Shown: positions 35,108-44,415, counted from the stretch's first letter. The stretch: DNA of 64,000 nucleotides from Yersinia thracica (GCF_902170565.1 NZ_CABHXX010000008.1:18611-82610), one strand, 5' to 3'. Notes: generated by a model not told the origin, from the sequence alone. Program-made: numbers and translations.

Positions 35108-35914
35108 TCAGTTTTGCAGCACGGATGAAACCAGTAATTGGGTATAAGGATGGTGAGGATCATCCAGCACCCGGTCAGTGAGGCCGCTTTCGATAACCCG
35201 GCCCTCTTTCATCACCAGCAGGCGGTTAGCCAATAGGCGGGCGACCCCCAAGTCATGGGTGACAATCACCACCGCCAGTTGCATTTCCACCACCAGATTG
35301 CGCAGTAAATCCAGTAACCGTGCTTGCACTGACACATCCAGACCGCCAGTCGGTTCGTCCATAAACACCAGCTTTGGATGAGTCACCAGATTGCGAGCAA
35401 TTTGCAATCGCTGTTGCATCCCGCCGGAGAAGGTGGTGGGCAGGTCATCCAGACGGGATAAGGGGATCTCAACATCTTCCAGCCAGCGGCCTGCTTGTTG
35501 GCGAATTTCGCCATAATGGCGCTGTCCGATAGCCATCAGCCGTTCGCCGATATTGCCGCCCGCCGAGACTTGTGGCCGCAATCCATCCAGCGGATGCTGA
35601 TGAACCACGCCCCATTCAGTGCGCAGTAAGCGGCGGCGTTGGCTTTCTGCCATCTGATATAAATCAAGCGCTTGCTGTGCATCTGGGCGGTAAATAATTT
35701 GTCCCTGTTGCGGCGTCAGGCGGGCTGAAATGGATTTCAGCAAAGTGGTTTTCCCCGAGCCAGATTCGCCAACAATCCCTAATACTTCGCCGGGATACAG
35801 TTGGAAAGAGACCTCGCTGAACCCCTTACCCGGCGCATACAAATGGGTGAGATTCTCCACCGACAGCAGCGGATGGGCGGCGGTGGAGGTTAAAATAGCG
35901 GCTTGTGAAATCAT
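35108..35914 (-). CDS. phnK: C-P lyase ABC-like subunit PhnK
   Basis: PhnK is the ABC ATPase that docks on the PhnGHIJ core. Of 268 residues, Walker A GESGSGKTT, signature FSGGMQQRLQIARN and Walker B LVFMDEPTGGLD are clear, with the family-specific LLRTEWGVVHQHPLDGLR. ATG 35914 overlaps the phnJ stop (ATGA), so it is preferred over the longer frame from 35962. It has a 13-residue N-terminal extension before LLSVENLTHLYAPGKG relative to E. coli. Confidence 0.95.
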   Translation of the reverse strand: MISQAAILTSTAAHPLLSVENLTHLYAPGKGFSEVSFQLYPGEVLGIVGESGSGKTTLLKSISARLTPQQGQIIYRPDAQQALDLYQMAESQRRRLLRTEWGVVHQHPLDGLRPQVSAGGNIGERLMAIGQRHYGEIRQQAGRWLEDVEIPLSRLDDLPTTFSGGMQQRLQIARNLVTHPKLVFMDEPTGGLDVSVQARLLDLLRNLVVEMQLAVVIVTHDLGVARLLANRLLVMKEGRVIESGLTDRVLDDPHHPYTQLLVSSVLQN

Positions 35915-36777
35915 GGGATATTCACCTCTGGTGCAGCGGCCTGAGCCAATTGCTGCTGGCAATAATCAGTATCCGAGCAAACAAACATCCGGCTGCCTTT
36001 ATCATCCATCACCACTTCATCAAGATAACTGTGGCGCGAGCCGCACAGGGCGCAAGGCTCATCCCATTGCTGCACGGTAAACGGGTGGTCGTCGAAATCC
36101 AGACTTTCTACCTTGGTAAAGGGCGGCAGGGCATAAAGGCGCTTTTCCCGACCGGCGCCAAACAGTTGCAGTGCGGGCATCATGTGCATCTTGGGGTTAT
36201 CAAATTTCGGGATTGGCGACGGGTCCATCACGTAGCGGTCATTCACTTTCACCGGATAGGCATAGGTGGTGGCGATATGGCCGTAGCGGGCGATATCTTC
36301 ATACAGCTTTACCTGCATCACGCCATACTCCTCCAAAGCATGCATTTTGCGGGTTTCAGTTTCGCGCGGTTCAATAAAGCGTAGCGGCTCAGGGATAGGT
36401 ACTTGATAGATAATAATTTGATCTTCAGTCAGCGCTGTTTCTGGAATGCGGTGCCGGGTCTGGATCAAGGTGGCGTCAGTGGTTTTTTCCGTGGTGGCGA
36501 CCCCGCTGACCCGCTGGAAGAAGCGGCGGATCGACACCGCGTTGGTGGTGTCATCGGCCCCTTGGTCGATCACTTTCAGCACGTCATAGCGGCCAATCAA
36601 ACAGGCGGTTAGCTGAATGCCACCAGTGCCCCAGCCATAGGGCATCGGCATCTCGCGCCCGCCAAATGGCACCTGATAGCCGGGAATGGCCACGGCTTTC
36701 AGTAGTGCGCGGCGCAGGGTGCGTTTGGTTTGCTCATCCAGATAGCCCAGATTATAACCGGCGAGGATTTCAGTCAT
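35911..36777 (-). CDS. phnJ: C-P lyase radical-SAM enzyme PhnJ
   Basis: PhnJ cleaves the carbon-phosphorus bond of ribose 1-phosphonate 5-phosphate through a radical-SAM mechanism. The 288-residue protein begins MTEILAGYNLGYLDEQTKR; 64 codons open upstream lie inside phnI and are not part of it. The unusual cluster motif CALCGSRHS ... VCSDTDYC supplies the four cysteines corresponding to E. coli Cys241, 244, 266 and 272. The GGREMPMPYGWGTGGIQLTA block is identical to E. coli. Overlaps phnI by eight bases and phnK by four. Confidence 0.97.
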   Translation of the reverse strand: MTEILAGYNLGYLDEQTKRTLRRALLKAVAIPGYQVPFGGREMPMPYGWGTGGIQLTACLIGRYDVLKVIDQGADDTTNAVSIRRFFQRVSGVATTEKTTDATLIQTRHRIPETALTEDQIIIYQVPIPEPLRFIEPRETETRKMHALEEYGVMQVKLYEDIARYGHIATTYAYPVKVNDRYVMDPSPIPKFDNPKMHMMPALQLFGAGREKRLYALPPFTKVESLDFDDHPFTVQQWDEPCALCGSRHSYLDEVVMDDKGSRMFVCSDTDYCQQQLAQAAAPEVNIP

Positions 36778-37882
36778 GGCGCGGCTCCTGTTGTTCTGTA
36801 GCTGCGGATAAATGCTCACGCCGCAGGCGCTTGAGTAACTCGAGTTCGGCCTGGAAATCCACGTAATGGGGCAGTTTGAGGTGAGAGACAAAACCGGCGG
36901 CTTCGACATTATCGGCGTGGGATAATACAAATTCTTCATCCTGCGCCGGGCTGGCGACCTCTTCGGCATATTCCCGGCTTTGCAGGGCGCGGTCCATCAG
37001 AGCCATCGACATGGCTTTGCGCTCTCCACGGCCAAACACCAGCCCATAACCGCGGGTAAAGTGCGGCGGTTCTGACTCTGGACTGACAAAACCATTCACC
37101 ATTTCACATTCGGTCAGCAGGATTTCGCCGATATCAATGGCAAATCCCAGTTCTTCCGGCTCAATGGAAATTGTCAGGTAGCCCGTGCGGATCTCAGCGG
37201 CGAATGGGTGAGTGCGGCCATAACCGCGCTGGGTGGAATATCCTAGCGCCAGCAGGAAACCCTCATCACCACGCACCAGTTGTTGCAGCCGTGCCGAGCG
37301 ATTGCACGGGTAAACCGGCGGATGGCGGGTGATATCTTCCGGCGGGGTCTCGTCATCTTGCTCAACTTTTGCTAATTGCTCTTGGGCCAATAAATCAAAT
37401 ACATGGGCGCAATTATTTGGCGATAAATCTTCTAACGATGCTGCCCTGCCATTGGGGGTGCGCGGCGCATCTCCTGCGGCCAGCAGGGTGAAATCCAGTA
37501 GCCGGTGGGTGTAATCGTAAGTCGGGCCAAGCACTTGCCCGCCGGGCAAATCTTTGTAAATGGCGGAGATACGCCGCTCCAGCCGCATATTGCCAGTGGT
37601 CAGCGGTTGGCTGACTGCCAGACGCGGTAAGGTGGTGCGGTAGGCGCGCAGCAGGAAAATCGCCTCCACCAAATCACCGCTGGCCTGTTTGATGGCCAAT
37701 GCGGCCAATTCCCTGTCATAAATACCGCCCTCAGTCATCACCCGATCCACCGCCAGCCCGAGCTGTTGCTCAATTTGTTCGCAATCGACCGCCGGGATTT
37801 GTGTAGCGCCACGGCGCTGGTGTTCCAGTAATTGATGGGCGGCGGCAATGGCTTTTTCGCCCCCTTTGACGGCAACGTACAT
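36770..37882 (-). CDS. phnI: C-P lyase core subunit PhnI
   Basis: PhnI, with PhnG, PhnH and PhnL, catalyses attack of methylphosphonate on ATP to give the ribose triphosphate phosphonate; alone it is a nucleosidase. The protein is 370 residues from ATG 37882 (MYVAVKGGEKAI), which overlaps the phnH stop in TGATG; two codons further up are open but sit in phnH. The C-terminal AGFVSHLKLPHYVDFQAELE region is highly conserved. Confidence 0.97.
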   Translation of the reverse strand: MYVAVKGGEKAIAAAHQLLEHQRRGATQIPAVDCEQIEQQLGLAVDRVMTEGGIYDRELAALAIKQASGDLVEAIFLLRAYRTTLPRLAVSQPLTTGNMRLERRISAIYKDLPGGQVLGPTYDYTHRLLDFTLLAAGDAPRTPNGRAASLEDLSPNNCAHVFDLLAQEQLAKVEQDDETPPEDITRHPPVYPCNRSARLQQLVRGDEGFLLALGYSTQRGYGRTHPFAAEIRTGYLTISIEPEELGFAIDIGEILLTECEMVNGFVSPESEPPHFTRGYGLVFGRGERKAMSMALMDRALQSREYAEEVASPAQDEEFVLSHADNVEAAGFVSHLKLPHYVDFQAELELLKRLRREHLSAATEQQEPRHD

Positions 37883-38463
37883 CAGCACACCTCCACATGG
37901 GTAGTGCGTGGGATTGCCATCAGGTTCTCGCCACAGGTGAGTAGAAAATCGAGGCCCGCGGGGAAGGCGGCGGGGCGGTTAAGCAAGTCATTCAGCACGG
38001 CAGAGGGTAATTGCGGCGCGACCCTGCGGTAGTGTTCAATTCCCGGTCCGCGTAGGCGCAGAGGTACGCCGTGATGCAGGTTTGCTACCTGAAGAATGAC
38101 CGTGGTGGAGTGCTCCGGCGAAAGTTCGTTACCCGCTGGGCAGTTAGCCAGCAAATCTTCTGTTATCTCATGGTCAAATAAGGCAAAACTGGCAGCATTG
38201 ATGCTAGCCGTCAGGGGTGCTCCGCAATGAAAGCGTACATTCTGCTGCACGGCATCACTGTTAAGTGCTGGTGCTAAATAGAGCGGCGTTTCCTGATCCG
38301 CCAGAGTCAGCAAAATACTGGTGGTGGCGGGATTTAATGGTGACCAGCCGCGACTATGGGGTAGCGAAATCAAGACCCCAGGCTCACTTAACGCTTTGAG
38401 AATACGGCGAAAAGCGTGCTGGGCATCATCAACCGGCTGGTCGAAATGGGTTAATAAACTCAT
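37882..38463 (-). CDS. phnH: C-P lyase core subunit PhnH
   Basis: PhnH is a non-catalytic PLP-transferase-fold subunit of the PhnGHIJ core. The protein is 193 residues, starts MSLLTHFDQPVDDAQHAFR and includes RGPGIEHYRRVAPQLPS near 125-141. Its ATG abuts the phnG TAA stop at 38463-38465 with a one-base overlap. Confidence 0.95.
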   Translation of the reverse strand: MSLLTHFDQPVDDAQHAFRRILKALSEPGVLISLPHSRGWSPLNPATTSILLTLADQETPLYLAPALNSDAVQQNVRFHCGAPLTASINAASFALFDHEITEDLLANCPAGNELSPEHSTTVILQVANLHHGVPLRLRGPGIEHYRRVAPQLPSAVLNDLLNRPAAFPAGLDFLLTCGENLMAIPRTTHVEVC

Positions 38464-38939
38464 TAATCCTCTCCTCGCACTAAGGTGAAGAAATCAACTT
38501 TGCTGGTGGCGATAGCTTGGGCGCGTAATTCCCGCCGTTCTTGCTGTATCGCCGCCAGCGGGTGAATAACGGTTTTGAGTAGCAATTCACTCAGGCCAGC
38601 CGGTTTGCCGTTAACCCTTGAAAGCTGTAATAACGCATCCAGCAGGGCGCAAAGTTCTGCATGGGGCTTATTGCGCCCGGCAATGTAGCTGTAGCCGTAG
38701 GTGTCCGCGCTATCATCGAGTTTGATAACCGCGCGGGTGATGGTCATATCGCCCAGAATAAACCGGCGGCCAGTGCCGCCCATCCGCGCCTGCAATTGGT
38801 TTAAACCCATCTCGGGGGCGCGAATCACTTGATATTGCGGCGACAGATTCAAAGGTTGCCAATGGGCAAGCAATTGCGCCGGTTGGCTGTGGGCCAACAC
38901 TGACATCCAGCCCTGCCGCGTGCTCGAGGTACTTTCCAT
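38463..38939 (-). CDS. phnG: C-P lyase core subunit PhnG
   Basis: PhnG is a small core subunit (158 residues here). Conserved RQGWMSVLAHSQP, VIRAPEMGLNQLQARMGGTG and FILGDMTITRAVIKL are seen. It begins directly after the phnF stop codon, so regulator and enzyme genes are one operon. Confidence 0.95.
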   Translation of the reverse strand: MESTSSTRQGWMSVLAHSQPAQLLAHWQPLNLSPQYQVIRAPEMGLNQLQARMGGTGRRFILGDMTITRAVIKLDDSADTYGYSYIAGRNKPHAELCALLDALLQLSRVNGKPAGLSELLLKTVIHPLAAIQQERRELRAQAIATSKVDFFTLVRGED

Positions 38940-39665
38940 TTAGTGCTCCATAGTCAGTTCAATCATGTCAGCGCGGGTCAGACTGACGGAGTACTCCGCC
39001 ACCTGCCGGCTAGCAACACCAATATTCAAGGTGCGCACACAGAGCAATGGGGCGTGGGTAGCAATTTCCAGCAAGCGGCTCTCTTTGGCTTGAGCACGGC
39101 GGGCGCTAATGCGAGTTTGGCTACGGCTTAATGGCTGTTGCAGATGCTGGCTGATGAATTGATGCAGTGAGCCAGAGTTAAACTGCTGTAATGCGGGCCA
39201 CCAATTCAGGTCTGGCAGGTAGTGATCAATAACACAGACTGGGACCCCATTGACTCGGCGTAAGGTGCGCAAATGAATCACTGTCGTCCCTTCATCCAAA
39301 GACAGCGCTTTGGCGACATGCTCAATACAGGGGCGTAAAACTGCGAGTAAGCGCTCACTGGTGGGGTCACTGCCCTGATCCAATAAGTTTTGGCTAAAGC
39401 GCGCATTGGCATGCAGCGGATAATCATAAGGGCGCATCAACACCAGAATGCCGATGCCCTGCCGGCGTTGCAGCCAGCCGCGCTCGACCAGTTCATCGAC
39501 GGCGCGGCGCAGAGTATGGCGATTCACCTGATAGCGCTCGGCCAATTGTTGCTCGGAAGGCAGATAGTCGCCACAGCGATAAGCGCCGCGCAACTCTTGC
39601 TCTAACTGGGCCGCAATTTGTTGATAGCGGGTGGGATAGCTGGTCGGTGGTCTAGATAAGTACAT
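38940..39665 (-). CDS. phnF: GntR/HutC-family regulator PhnF
   Basis: PhnF is the GntR-type transcription factor of phosphonate operons. The 241-residue form from ATG 39665 (MYLSRPPTSYPTRYQ) fits E. coli; 20 codons open upstream are not conserved. The winged-helix domain DYLPSEQQLAERYQVNRHTLRRAVDELVERGW occupies about residues 32-63 (quoted here by its core QVNRHTLRRAVDEL), with a UTRA ligand domain after it. First gene of the operon: no phnCDE genes precede it. Confidence 0.95.
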   Translation of the reverse strand: MYLSRPPTSYPTRYQQIAAQLEQELRGAYRCGDYLPSEQQLAERYQVNRHTLRRAVDELVERGWLQRRQGIGILVLMRPYDYPLHANARFSQNLLDQGSDPTSERLLAVLRPCIEHVAKALSLDEGTTVIHLRTLRRVNGVPVCVIDHYLPDLNWWPALQQFNSGSLHQFISQHLQQPLSRSQTRISARRAQAKESRLLEIATHAPLLCVRTLNIGVASRQVAEYSVSLTRADMIELTMEH

Positions 39666-39961
39666 GGCAGATAACCCTTCTCTGTGTATCAACACTCCCG
39701 TCAGCCATCCACACTGAAACAACAAAAGTCACAATATTGATGAGCAGGTGGCGGAGTGTCATGGTGATAGCCCGTAAGTTTTCTCACCGCTATGCTGGCG
39801 GTTTTTAATGACAGTAGGGTTAAGCTGAGATGGCGGAATGATGAAGTTTTACCGGGTTGATAACGCGGTTTTCGCAGGGGAAGTGTATTTTGGGCGGATA
39901 TTAAGAGGAAAGATGGGTCGCCATTCTGGACTCGGGCAGTGCGCAGAATGGCGAAAATACA
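39666..39961. other. Promoter region of the phn operon; no gene
   Basis: 296 bases between phnF and the 3' end of nrdG. On the phn strand CTGTCATTAAAA (opposite-strand positions about 39803-39814) is one good PhoB half-site, but the second half (ACCGCCA) is poor, so phosphate control is only suggested. No phosphonate-transporter genes or remnants are present. Confidence 0.5.
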
Positions 39962-40426
39962 TTACCGTAAATGATGAATAACCTGATTACCGCTGCCGCG
40001 CCAGATAAGTGAAGGGTCTTTGAGATCTTGCACAAATTTACCATCGACCAGCACATTAATTAAATCAACCACTTGCTGCTGTTCGGTGGTCAGTTCAGCC
40101 AGTGTATAGCCGGTCCAGACCCAAATATCTTTGCCGTCGCACTCTTGGCGCACACGTTTTACCAGTTGCAGAATGGCGGGCAGATTTTGCGGATGTAGCG
40201 GATCACCGCCGGAGAGGGATAGCCCTTGCCGACGGATGCGCGAGTCATTCAGATCCACAACAATCCGATCTTCCATTTCTTGGGTAAAGGGTTTACCCGA
40301 ATTCAGTCGCCAGGTGCTTTTGTTATAACAGCCCACACACTCGTGCACACAGCCGGAGACAAACAGCGTGCAGCGGGTGCCAGGGCCGTTGATGACATCG
40401 ACACTATAATATTGATGATAATTCAA
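39962..40426 (-). CDS. nrdG: Anaerobic ribonucleotide reductase activase NrdG
   Basis: NrdG is the radical-SAM enzyme that installs the glycyl radical on NrdD. The 154-residue protein has the CX3CX2C cluster motif Cys26, Cys30, Cys33 (GCVHECVGC) and the SAM-binding LSLSGGDPL. It follows nrdD by 25 bases. Confidence 0.97.
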   Translation of the reverse strand: MNYHQYYSVDVINGPGTRCTLFVSGCVHECVGCYNKSTWRLNSGKPFTQEMEDRIVVDLNDSRIRRQGLSLSGGDPLHPQNLPAILQLVKRVRQECDGKDIWVWTGYTLAELTTEQQQVVDLINVLVDGKFVQDLKDPSLIWRGSGNQVIHHLR

Positions 40427-40451
40427 TGTGTTAATAAACCTAATAGAGTAA

Positions 40452-42590
40452 TCAGCCCAGTTGTCCGTTCGCCAAATGCTTAACGCGGCGCTTCACTTCT
40501 TCCTGCTTACCGGCGTTAAAGGGCCGCGCATCCGGGCTGCCCAAATAACCGCACACCCGGCGGGTGACCGACACTTTCGACGGCTCATGATTACCACATT
40601 TCGGGCAAGTGAAACCCTTGCTGGTGCAGGAGAATTCGCCGGTAAAACCGCATTCATAACATTCATCAATCGGCGTATTGGTGCCGTAATAAGGCACTCG
40701 GCTGTAGCTGTAATCCCAGACATCCTCCAGCGCTCTGAGGTTGTGCTGCAAGTTCGGGTATTCGCCGTAACAAATGAAACCGCCGTTAGCCAATGGTGGA
40801 TAAGGTGCTTCGAAGTCCAGCTTGTCATACGGGTTAACTTTCTTTTCAACATCCAGATGGAAGCTGTTGGTGTAATAGCCTTTGTCGGTGACACCCTCGA
40901 CTACGCCAAATTCTGCGGTATCCAGGCGGCAGAAGCGGTCACACAGGTTTTCACTTGGCGTGCTGTACAAACTAAAGGCGTAGCCGGTTTCTTCTTTCCA
41001 GTTATCAGTGGCTTGTCTCATGCGTTCGACGATAGCCACGCCTTTTTCACGTAATTTTTCGTCATCAAAGACATGTGCCTGATGACCAAACAGGGCATTA
41101 ACTGTTTCATGAATACCAATAAAGCCCAGAGAGATAGATGCACGGCCATTTTTAAAGATTTCTGAAATATTATCATCCGCTTGCAAGCGCACCCCACAGG
41201 CTCCCTCCATATAGAGGATAGGTGCCACGCGGGCTTTGATCCCTTCCAGACGTGCAATGCGGGTCATCAGGGCTTTCTTGGCTAACAACAGGCGCTCATC
41301 CAGCAATTGCCAGAATTTTTCTTCATCGCCCTGGGCTTCCAATGCAATACGCGGCAGGTTAAGACTAATCACTCCAAGATTGTTGCGGCCATCGTGGATT
41401 TGCTTGCCATCTTCTTCATACACCCCCAAGAAGCTGCGGCAACCCATGGGCGTTTTGAAAGAGCCAGTAACTTTAACCACTTGATCATAATTGAGAATGT
41501 CCGGATACATGCGCTTGGTTGCGCACTCCAGCGCCAACTGTTTGATATCGTAGTTGGCATCGCCAAATTTATGGTTCAGACCATCACGGATAGCAAAAAC
41601 CAGTTTCGGGAACACCGCGGTTTTGCGATTTTTGCCCAAACCGGCAATGCGATTACGCAGAATCGCCTGCTGAATCATGCGCGATTGCCAGCTAGTGCCC
41701 AGCCCGAAGCCGAAAGTGACAAACGGCGTCTGACCATTGGCGGTATGCAGGGTATTGACTTCATATTCCAGTGATTGGAATGCGTCATAGCACTCTTTTT
41801 CAGTGCGCGACATAGCATAACCGGCGGCATCGGGGATCTGCCACTCTTCGGCGACAGCCTTATGTTTGTTAAAGCTTTCAGTGACAAATGGCGCAAGGAC
41901 TTCATCAATACGGTTGATGGTTGTGCCGCCATAAATATGGCTGGCGACCTGCGCAATAATCTGAGCGGTCACAGCGGTGGCGGTAGAAATGGATTTTGGC
42001 GGCTCAATTTCCGCGTTACCCATTTTAAAGCCCTGTGTCAGCATGCCATCAAGGTCAATCAGCATGCAGTTAAACATTGGGAAGAATGGCGCGTAATCCA
42101 GGTCATGATAGTGAATTTCACCCCGTTCATGAGCCAAGACCACATCCCGTGGCAAAATATGTTGTTTGGCGTAATGTTTCGCGACAATACCGGCCAGCAG
42201 ATCCCGCTGAGTGGGGATGACTTTGCTGTCTTTATTGGCATTTTCGTTCAGCAGCGCTTGGTTACTTTGCTCTACCAGACCGCGAATTTCCTGATTTAGG
42301 CGACCACGTAGTTCGCGCGAGATATCCCGGTCATGGCGATACTCGATATAAGCTCGGGCGAGTTGCTTATATTGACCGGCCATCAGTTGGTTTTCTACCG
42401 CAGTTTGGATGTCGCGGATATCAACTTTCGGCTGGTTCTCCATCGTCTGAGCGACCACACGAGCAACAGTTGCACAATAATCTACGTCTACCACGCCAAC
42501 CGCCAGCGCTGCGCGCTCGACCGCTTCCTTGATTCGCACCTCATCAAAAGGTACCTGACAACCGTCCCGTTTAATCACTACTGTTTTCAC
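40452..42590 (-). CDS. nrdD: Anaerobic ribonucleoside-triphosphate reductase NrdD
   Basis: Class III ribonucleotide reductase, which makes dNTPs without oxygen using formate as reductant. The 712-residue length equals E. coli. An N-terminal ATP cone (VIKRDGCQVPFDEVRIKEAV) is followed by the ten-stranded barrel; the C-terminal zinc site CYECGFTGEFSCTSKGFTC is followed by RVCGYLGSPDARP with the radical Gly681. Upstream there are two NrdR boxes and two DnaA 9-mers, suggesting control by dNTP status and possibly replication. Confidence 0.98.
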   Translation of the reverse strand: MKTVVIKRDGCQVPFDEVRIKEAVERAALAVGVVDVDYCATVARVVAQTMENQPKVDIRDIQTAVENQLMAGQYKQLARAYIEYRHDRDISRELRGRLNQEIRGLVEQSNQALLNENANKDSKVIPTQRDLLAGIVAKHYAKQHILPRDVVLAHERGEIHYHDLDYAPFFPMFNCMLIDLDGMLTQGFKMGNAEIEPPKSISTATAVTAQIIAQVASHIYGGTTINRIDEVLAPFVTESFNKHKAVAEEWQIPDAAGYAMSRTEKECYDAFQSLEYEVNTLHTANGQTPFVTFGFGLGTSWQSRMIQQAILRNRIAGLGKNRKTAVFPKLVFAIRDGLNHKFGDANYDIKQLALECATKRMYPDILNYDQVVKVTGSFKTPMGCRSFLGVYEEDGKQIHDGRNNLGVISLNLPRIALEAQGDEEKFWQLLDERLLLAKKALMTRIARLEGIKARVAPILYMEGACGVRLQADDNISEIFKNGRASISLGFIGIHETVNALFGHQAHVFDDEKLREKGVAIVERMRQATDNWKEETGYAFSLYSTPSENLCDRFCRLDTAEFGVVEGVTDKGYYTNSFHLDVEKKVNPYDKLDFEAPYPPLANGGFICYGEYPNLQHNLRALEDVWDYSYSRVPYYGTNTPIDECYECGFTGEFSCTSKGFTCPKCGNHEPSKVSVTRRVCGYLGSPDARPFNAGKQEEVKRRVKHLANGQLG

Positions 42591-42637
42591 GATGTCGCTC
42601 CTGTATCCTGCCGCGTAGGATTATCAACAATACAATC

Positions 42638-42646
42638 TTATCCACA
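42638..42646. promoter_or_regulatory. DnaA box TTATCCACA
   Basis: A perfect high-affinity DnaA 9-mer, 48 bases upstream of the nrdD start codon. With the inverted copy at 42693-42701 it forms a pair 55 bases apart. Confidence 0.6.
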
Positions 42647-42692
42647 AGGCAACCCGCAGCACATAAGGGCTGCGAGGGGGTGTGGATGATTT

Positions 42693-42701
42693 TGTGGATA
42701 A
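42693..42701. promoter_or_regulatory. DnaA box TGTGGATAA (opposite orientation)
   Basis: A perfect inverse DnaA 9-mer lying directly next to the first NrdR box. DnaA is known to control E. coli nrdAB; a role at nrdD is inference. Confidence 0.6.
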
Positions 42702-42703
42702 CT

Positions 42704-42750
42704 ACTACATATAGGTGTTTCACTCAACATAAGCACTATATATAGGTGGT
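42704..42750. promoter_or_regulatory. Tandem NrdR boxes upstream of nrdDG
   Basis: Two 16-base elements, ACTACATATAGGTGTT (42704-42719) and ACTATATATAGGTGGT (42735-42750), resemble the NrdR consensus ACACWATATATWGTGT. They start 31 bases apart, three helical turns, the standard spacing. NrdR represses ribonucleotide reductase operons when dATP is high. Confidence 0.82.
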
Positions 42751-42859
42751 GGTAAACAAGTTTGACTTAGGACAAGGAAAGCGGCGTTAGGTTACTCCCT
42801 GTTCATAGCACTTAAAAATAGGCATTTTTATGCCGATTTCTTGCACAAAACGACATGAG

Positions 42860-43768
42860 TCAGAGATTCTGTGGGCGGAAATGCTCAAGCAGAAAATCGA
42901 CCCAAACTCGCACCCGCGAAGGTAAATCAGCAGAGGCATAATAAAGCCACAGGGGAACCGGCGCGGGCCAGTCATTAGCTAACACTGGCACCAAACTACC
43001 GTCGGCAAAATGGGGTTCTGCATGCCACTGTGCCACATAGGTTATTCCCATATCGGCCAGCGCAGCATTCATTAATACCTCGGGTTGTGAAATCACCAAA
43101 CGGCCCGATGGCTCAATAGACTGCACTTCATTATTGTGTTGCAGCAGCCATTTAACTATTCGGCCTGTTGATGGGTTGCGGTGTAGCAAACACTGATGTT
43201 GATAGAGATCCTGCGGGCTGCTGGGGGTGCCATAGCGCGCCAGATAAGCGGGGCTGGCTGCCAGCACCATTTGCATTGGGTAAAACTGACGGGCAATCAA
43301 GCGACTATCGGGATCAATATGGGTGCCGATCCCCACATCAAATCCTTCTCCGACCAAATTAACCACTCTGGCCTCCAGTGAGAGATCTAAATCAATCAGC
43401 GGATAGCGCGCCATAAATTCGGGAATCAGCGGCATTAATCGTTGGCGGCCAAAACCGGGGATTAAACTGACCCGAACCGTGCCGCTGGGATGTTGTTCAT
43501 CATTGCGTGCTGTGTCCAGAGTGTGTGAAAGCGCCTGCCAAAGGGGGGCAACCCGCGCTAATAAGGTTTTACCCTCATCAGTCAGCACCACGCTATGGGT
43601 ATTGCGTTGAAACAGGCGCAGCGCCAATTTTTCTTCTAGCACGCGGATATTCTTACTGACAGCGGCGGGGGTGACTCCTAATTGGCGGGCGGCGACAGAA
43701 AAATTCTCGCTTTGGGCGGCGCTTAGAAATGCGGGCAATAAACGGTGAATATCAACAGGCAGCGACAT
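42860..43768 (-). CDS. LysR-family transcriptional regulator
   Basis: A 302-residue LTTR with the N-terminal winged helix (FLSAAQSENFSVAARQLGVT, then AAVSKNIRVLEEKLALRLFQR) and a substrate-binding domain from about 90. It is divergent, with 102 bases between, from a flavodoxin-fold oxidoreductase, so it most likely controls that gene. The inducer is unknown. Confidence 0.92.
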   Translation of the reverse strand: MSLPVDIHRLLPAFLSAAQSENFSVAARQLGVTPAAVSKNIRVLEEKLALRLFQRNTHSVVLTDEGKTLLARVAPLWQALSHTLDTARNDEQHPSGTVRVSLIPGFGRQRLMPLIPEFMARYPLIDLDLSLEARVVNLVGEGFDVGIGTHIDPDSRLIARQFYPMQMVLAASPAYLARYGTPSSPQDLYQHQCLLHRNPSTGRIVKWLLQHNNEVQSIEPSGRLVISQPEVLMNAALADMGITYVAQWHAEPHFADGSLVPVLANDWPAPVPLWLYYASADLPSRVRVWVDFLLEHFRPQNL

Positions 43769-43870
43769 GGGTTGATACCTTAGATTGAAATTGATGTGAC
43801 AGATAACAGCCTACACTGACGGCACTGAAAATGAAAAGATAGCGTTATTAAACCTGTTGGAGAATGTGTT

Positions 43871-44395
43871 ATGCCGCGTATTTTAGTGTTGACAGCCCAT
43901 CGTAAGCCGGATGAATCCCGTATCAACCACCGGTTAATAGAGACCCTTCGCCCGCTACCGAATCTCACTGTGCATGAGCTGATTCGTGAGTATCCGGATT
44001 TTCACATTGATGTGGCGCGTGAACAGCAACTACTGGAATCCCATGATGTGATTGTGATGATGTTTCCGTTTTACTGGTATAGCTCACCGGCCATTTTAAG
44101 TGAATGGCAGGACGCGGTGTTAACTTACGGCTTTGCTTATGGCAGTAGCGGGGACAAATTGCGCGGCAAGCCATTGCAACTGGTGGTGTCGACCGGTGGC
44201 AATGAACAGGCTTACAGCTCACAGGGTTATAACCGTTACCCGGCCTTGGATTTGTTATTGCCCTTCCACGCAATGGCCAATATGACGGGCATGGATTTCC
44301 TCCCGCCATTGTTGGTGCAAGGAGCCAATGCCATGGAGGAGGAAACTCTGGATCGCTATGTTCAGGATGTGGTGGCGGTGATTAAAGGGTTTTAG
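43871..44395 (+). CDS. NAD(P)H oxidoreductase, KefF/YwrO-like flavodoxin fold
   Basis: A 174-residue member of the flavodoxin_2 family of quinone/NAD(P)H oxidoreductases that bind FMN or FAD. The flavin-binding start MPRILVLTAHRKPDESRINH and the conserved MFPFYWYSSPAILSEWQD and LVVSTGGNEQAYS blocks are seen. No kefC-like potassium channel gene is adjacent, so a KefF role is not supported. The divergent LysR regulator probably controls it. Confidence 0.9.
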   Translation: MPRILVLTAHRKPDESRINHRLIETLRPLPNLTVHELIREYPDFHIDVAREQQLLESHDVIVMMFPFYWYSSPAILSEWQDAVLTYGFAYGSSGDKLRGKPLQLVVSTGGNEQAYSSQGYNRYPALDLLLPFHAMANMTGMDFLPPLLVQGANAMEEETLDRYVQDVVAVIKGF

Positions 44396-44415
44396 TTGAT
44401 GGTATTGTGCGTGTA

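Noticed and set aside
39796..39814. PhoB box upstream of phnF
   Set aside because: Only the CTGTCAT half is good; the second half does not match, so it is mentioned but not listed as a site.
42762..42775. Possible FNR site upstream of nrdD (TTGACTTAGGACAA)
   Set aside because: Three mismatches to TTGAT-N4-ATCAA; suggestive by position but too weak to list.
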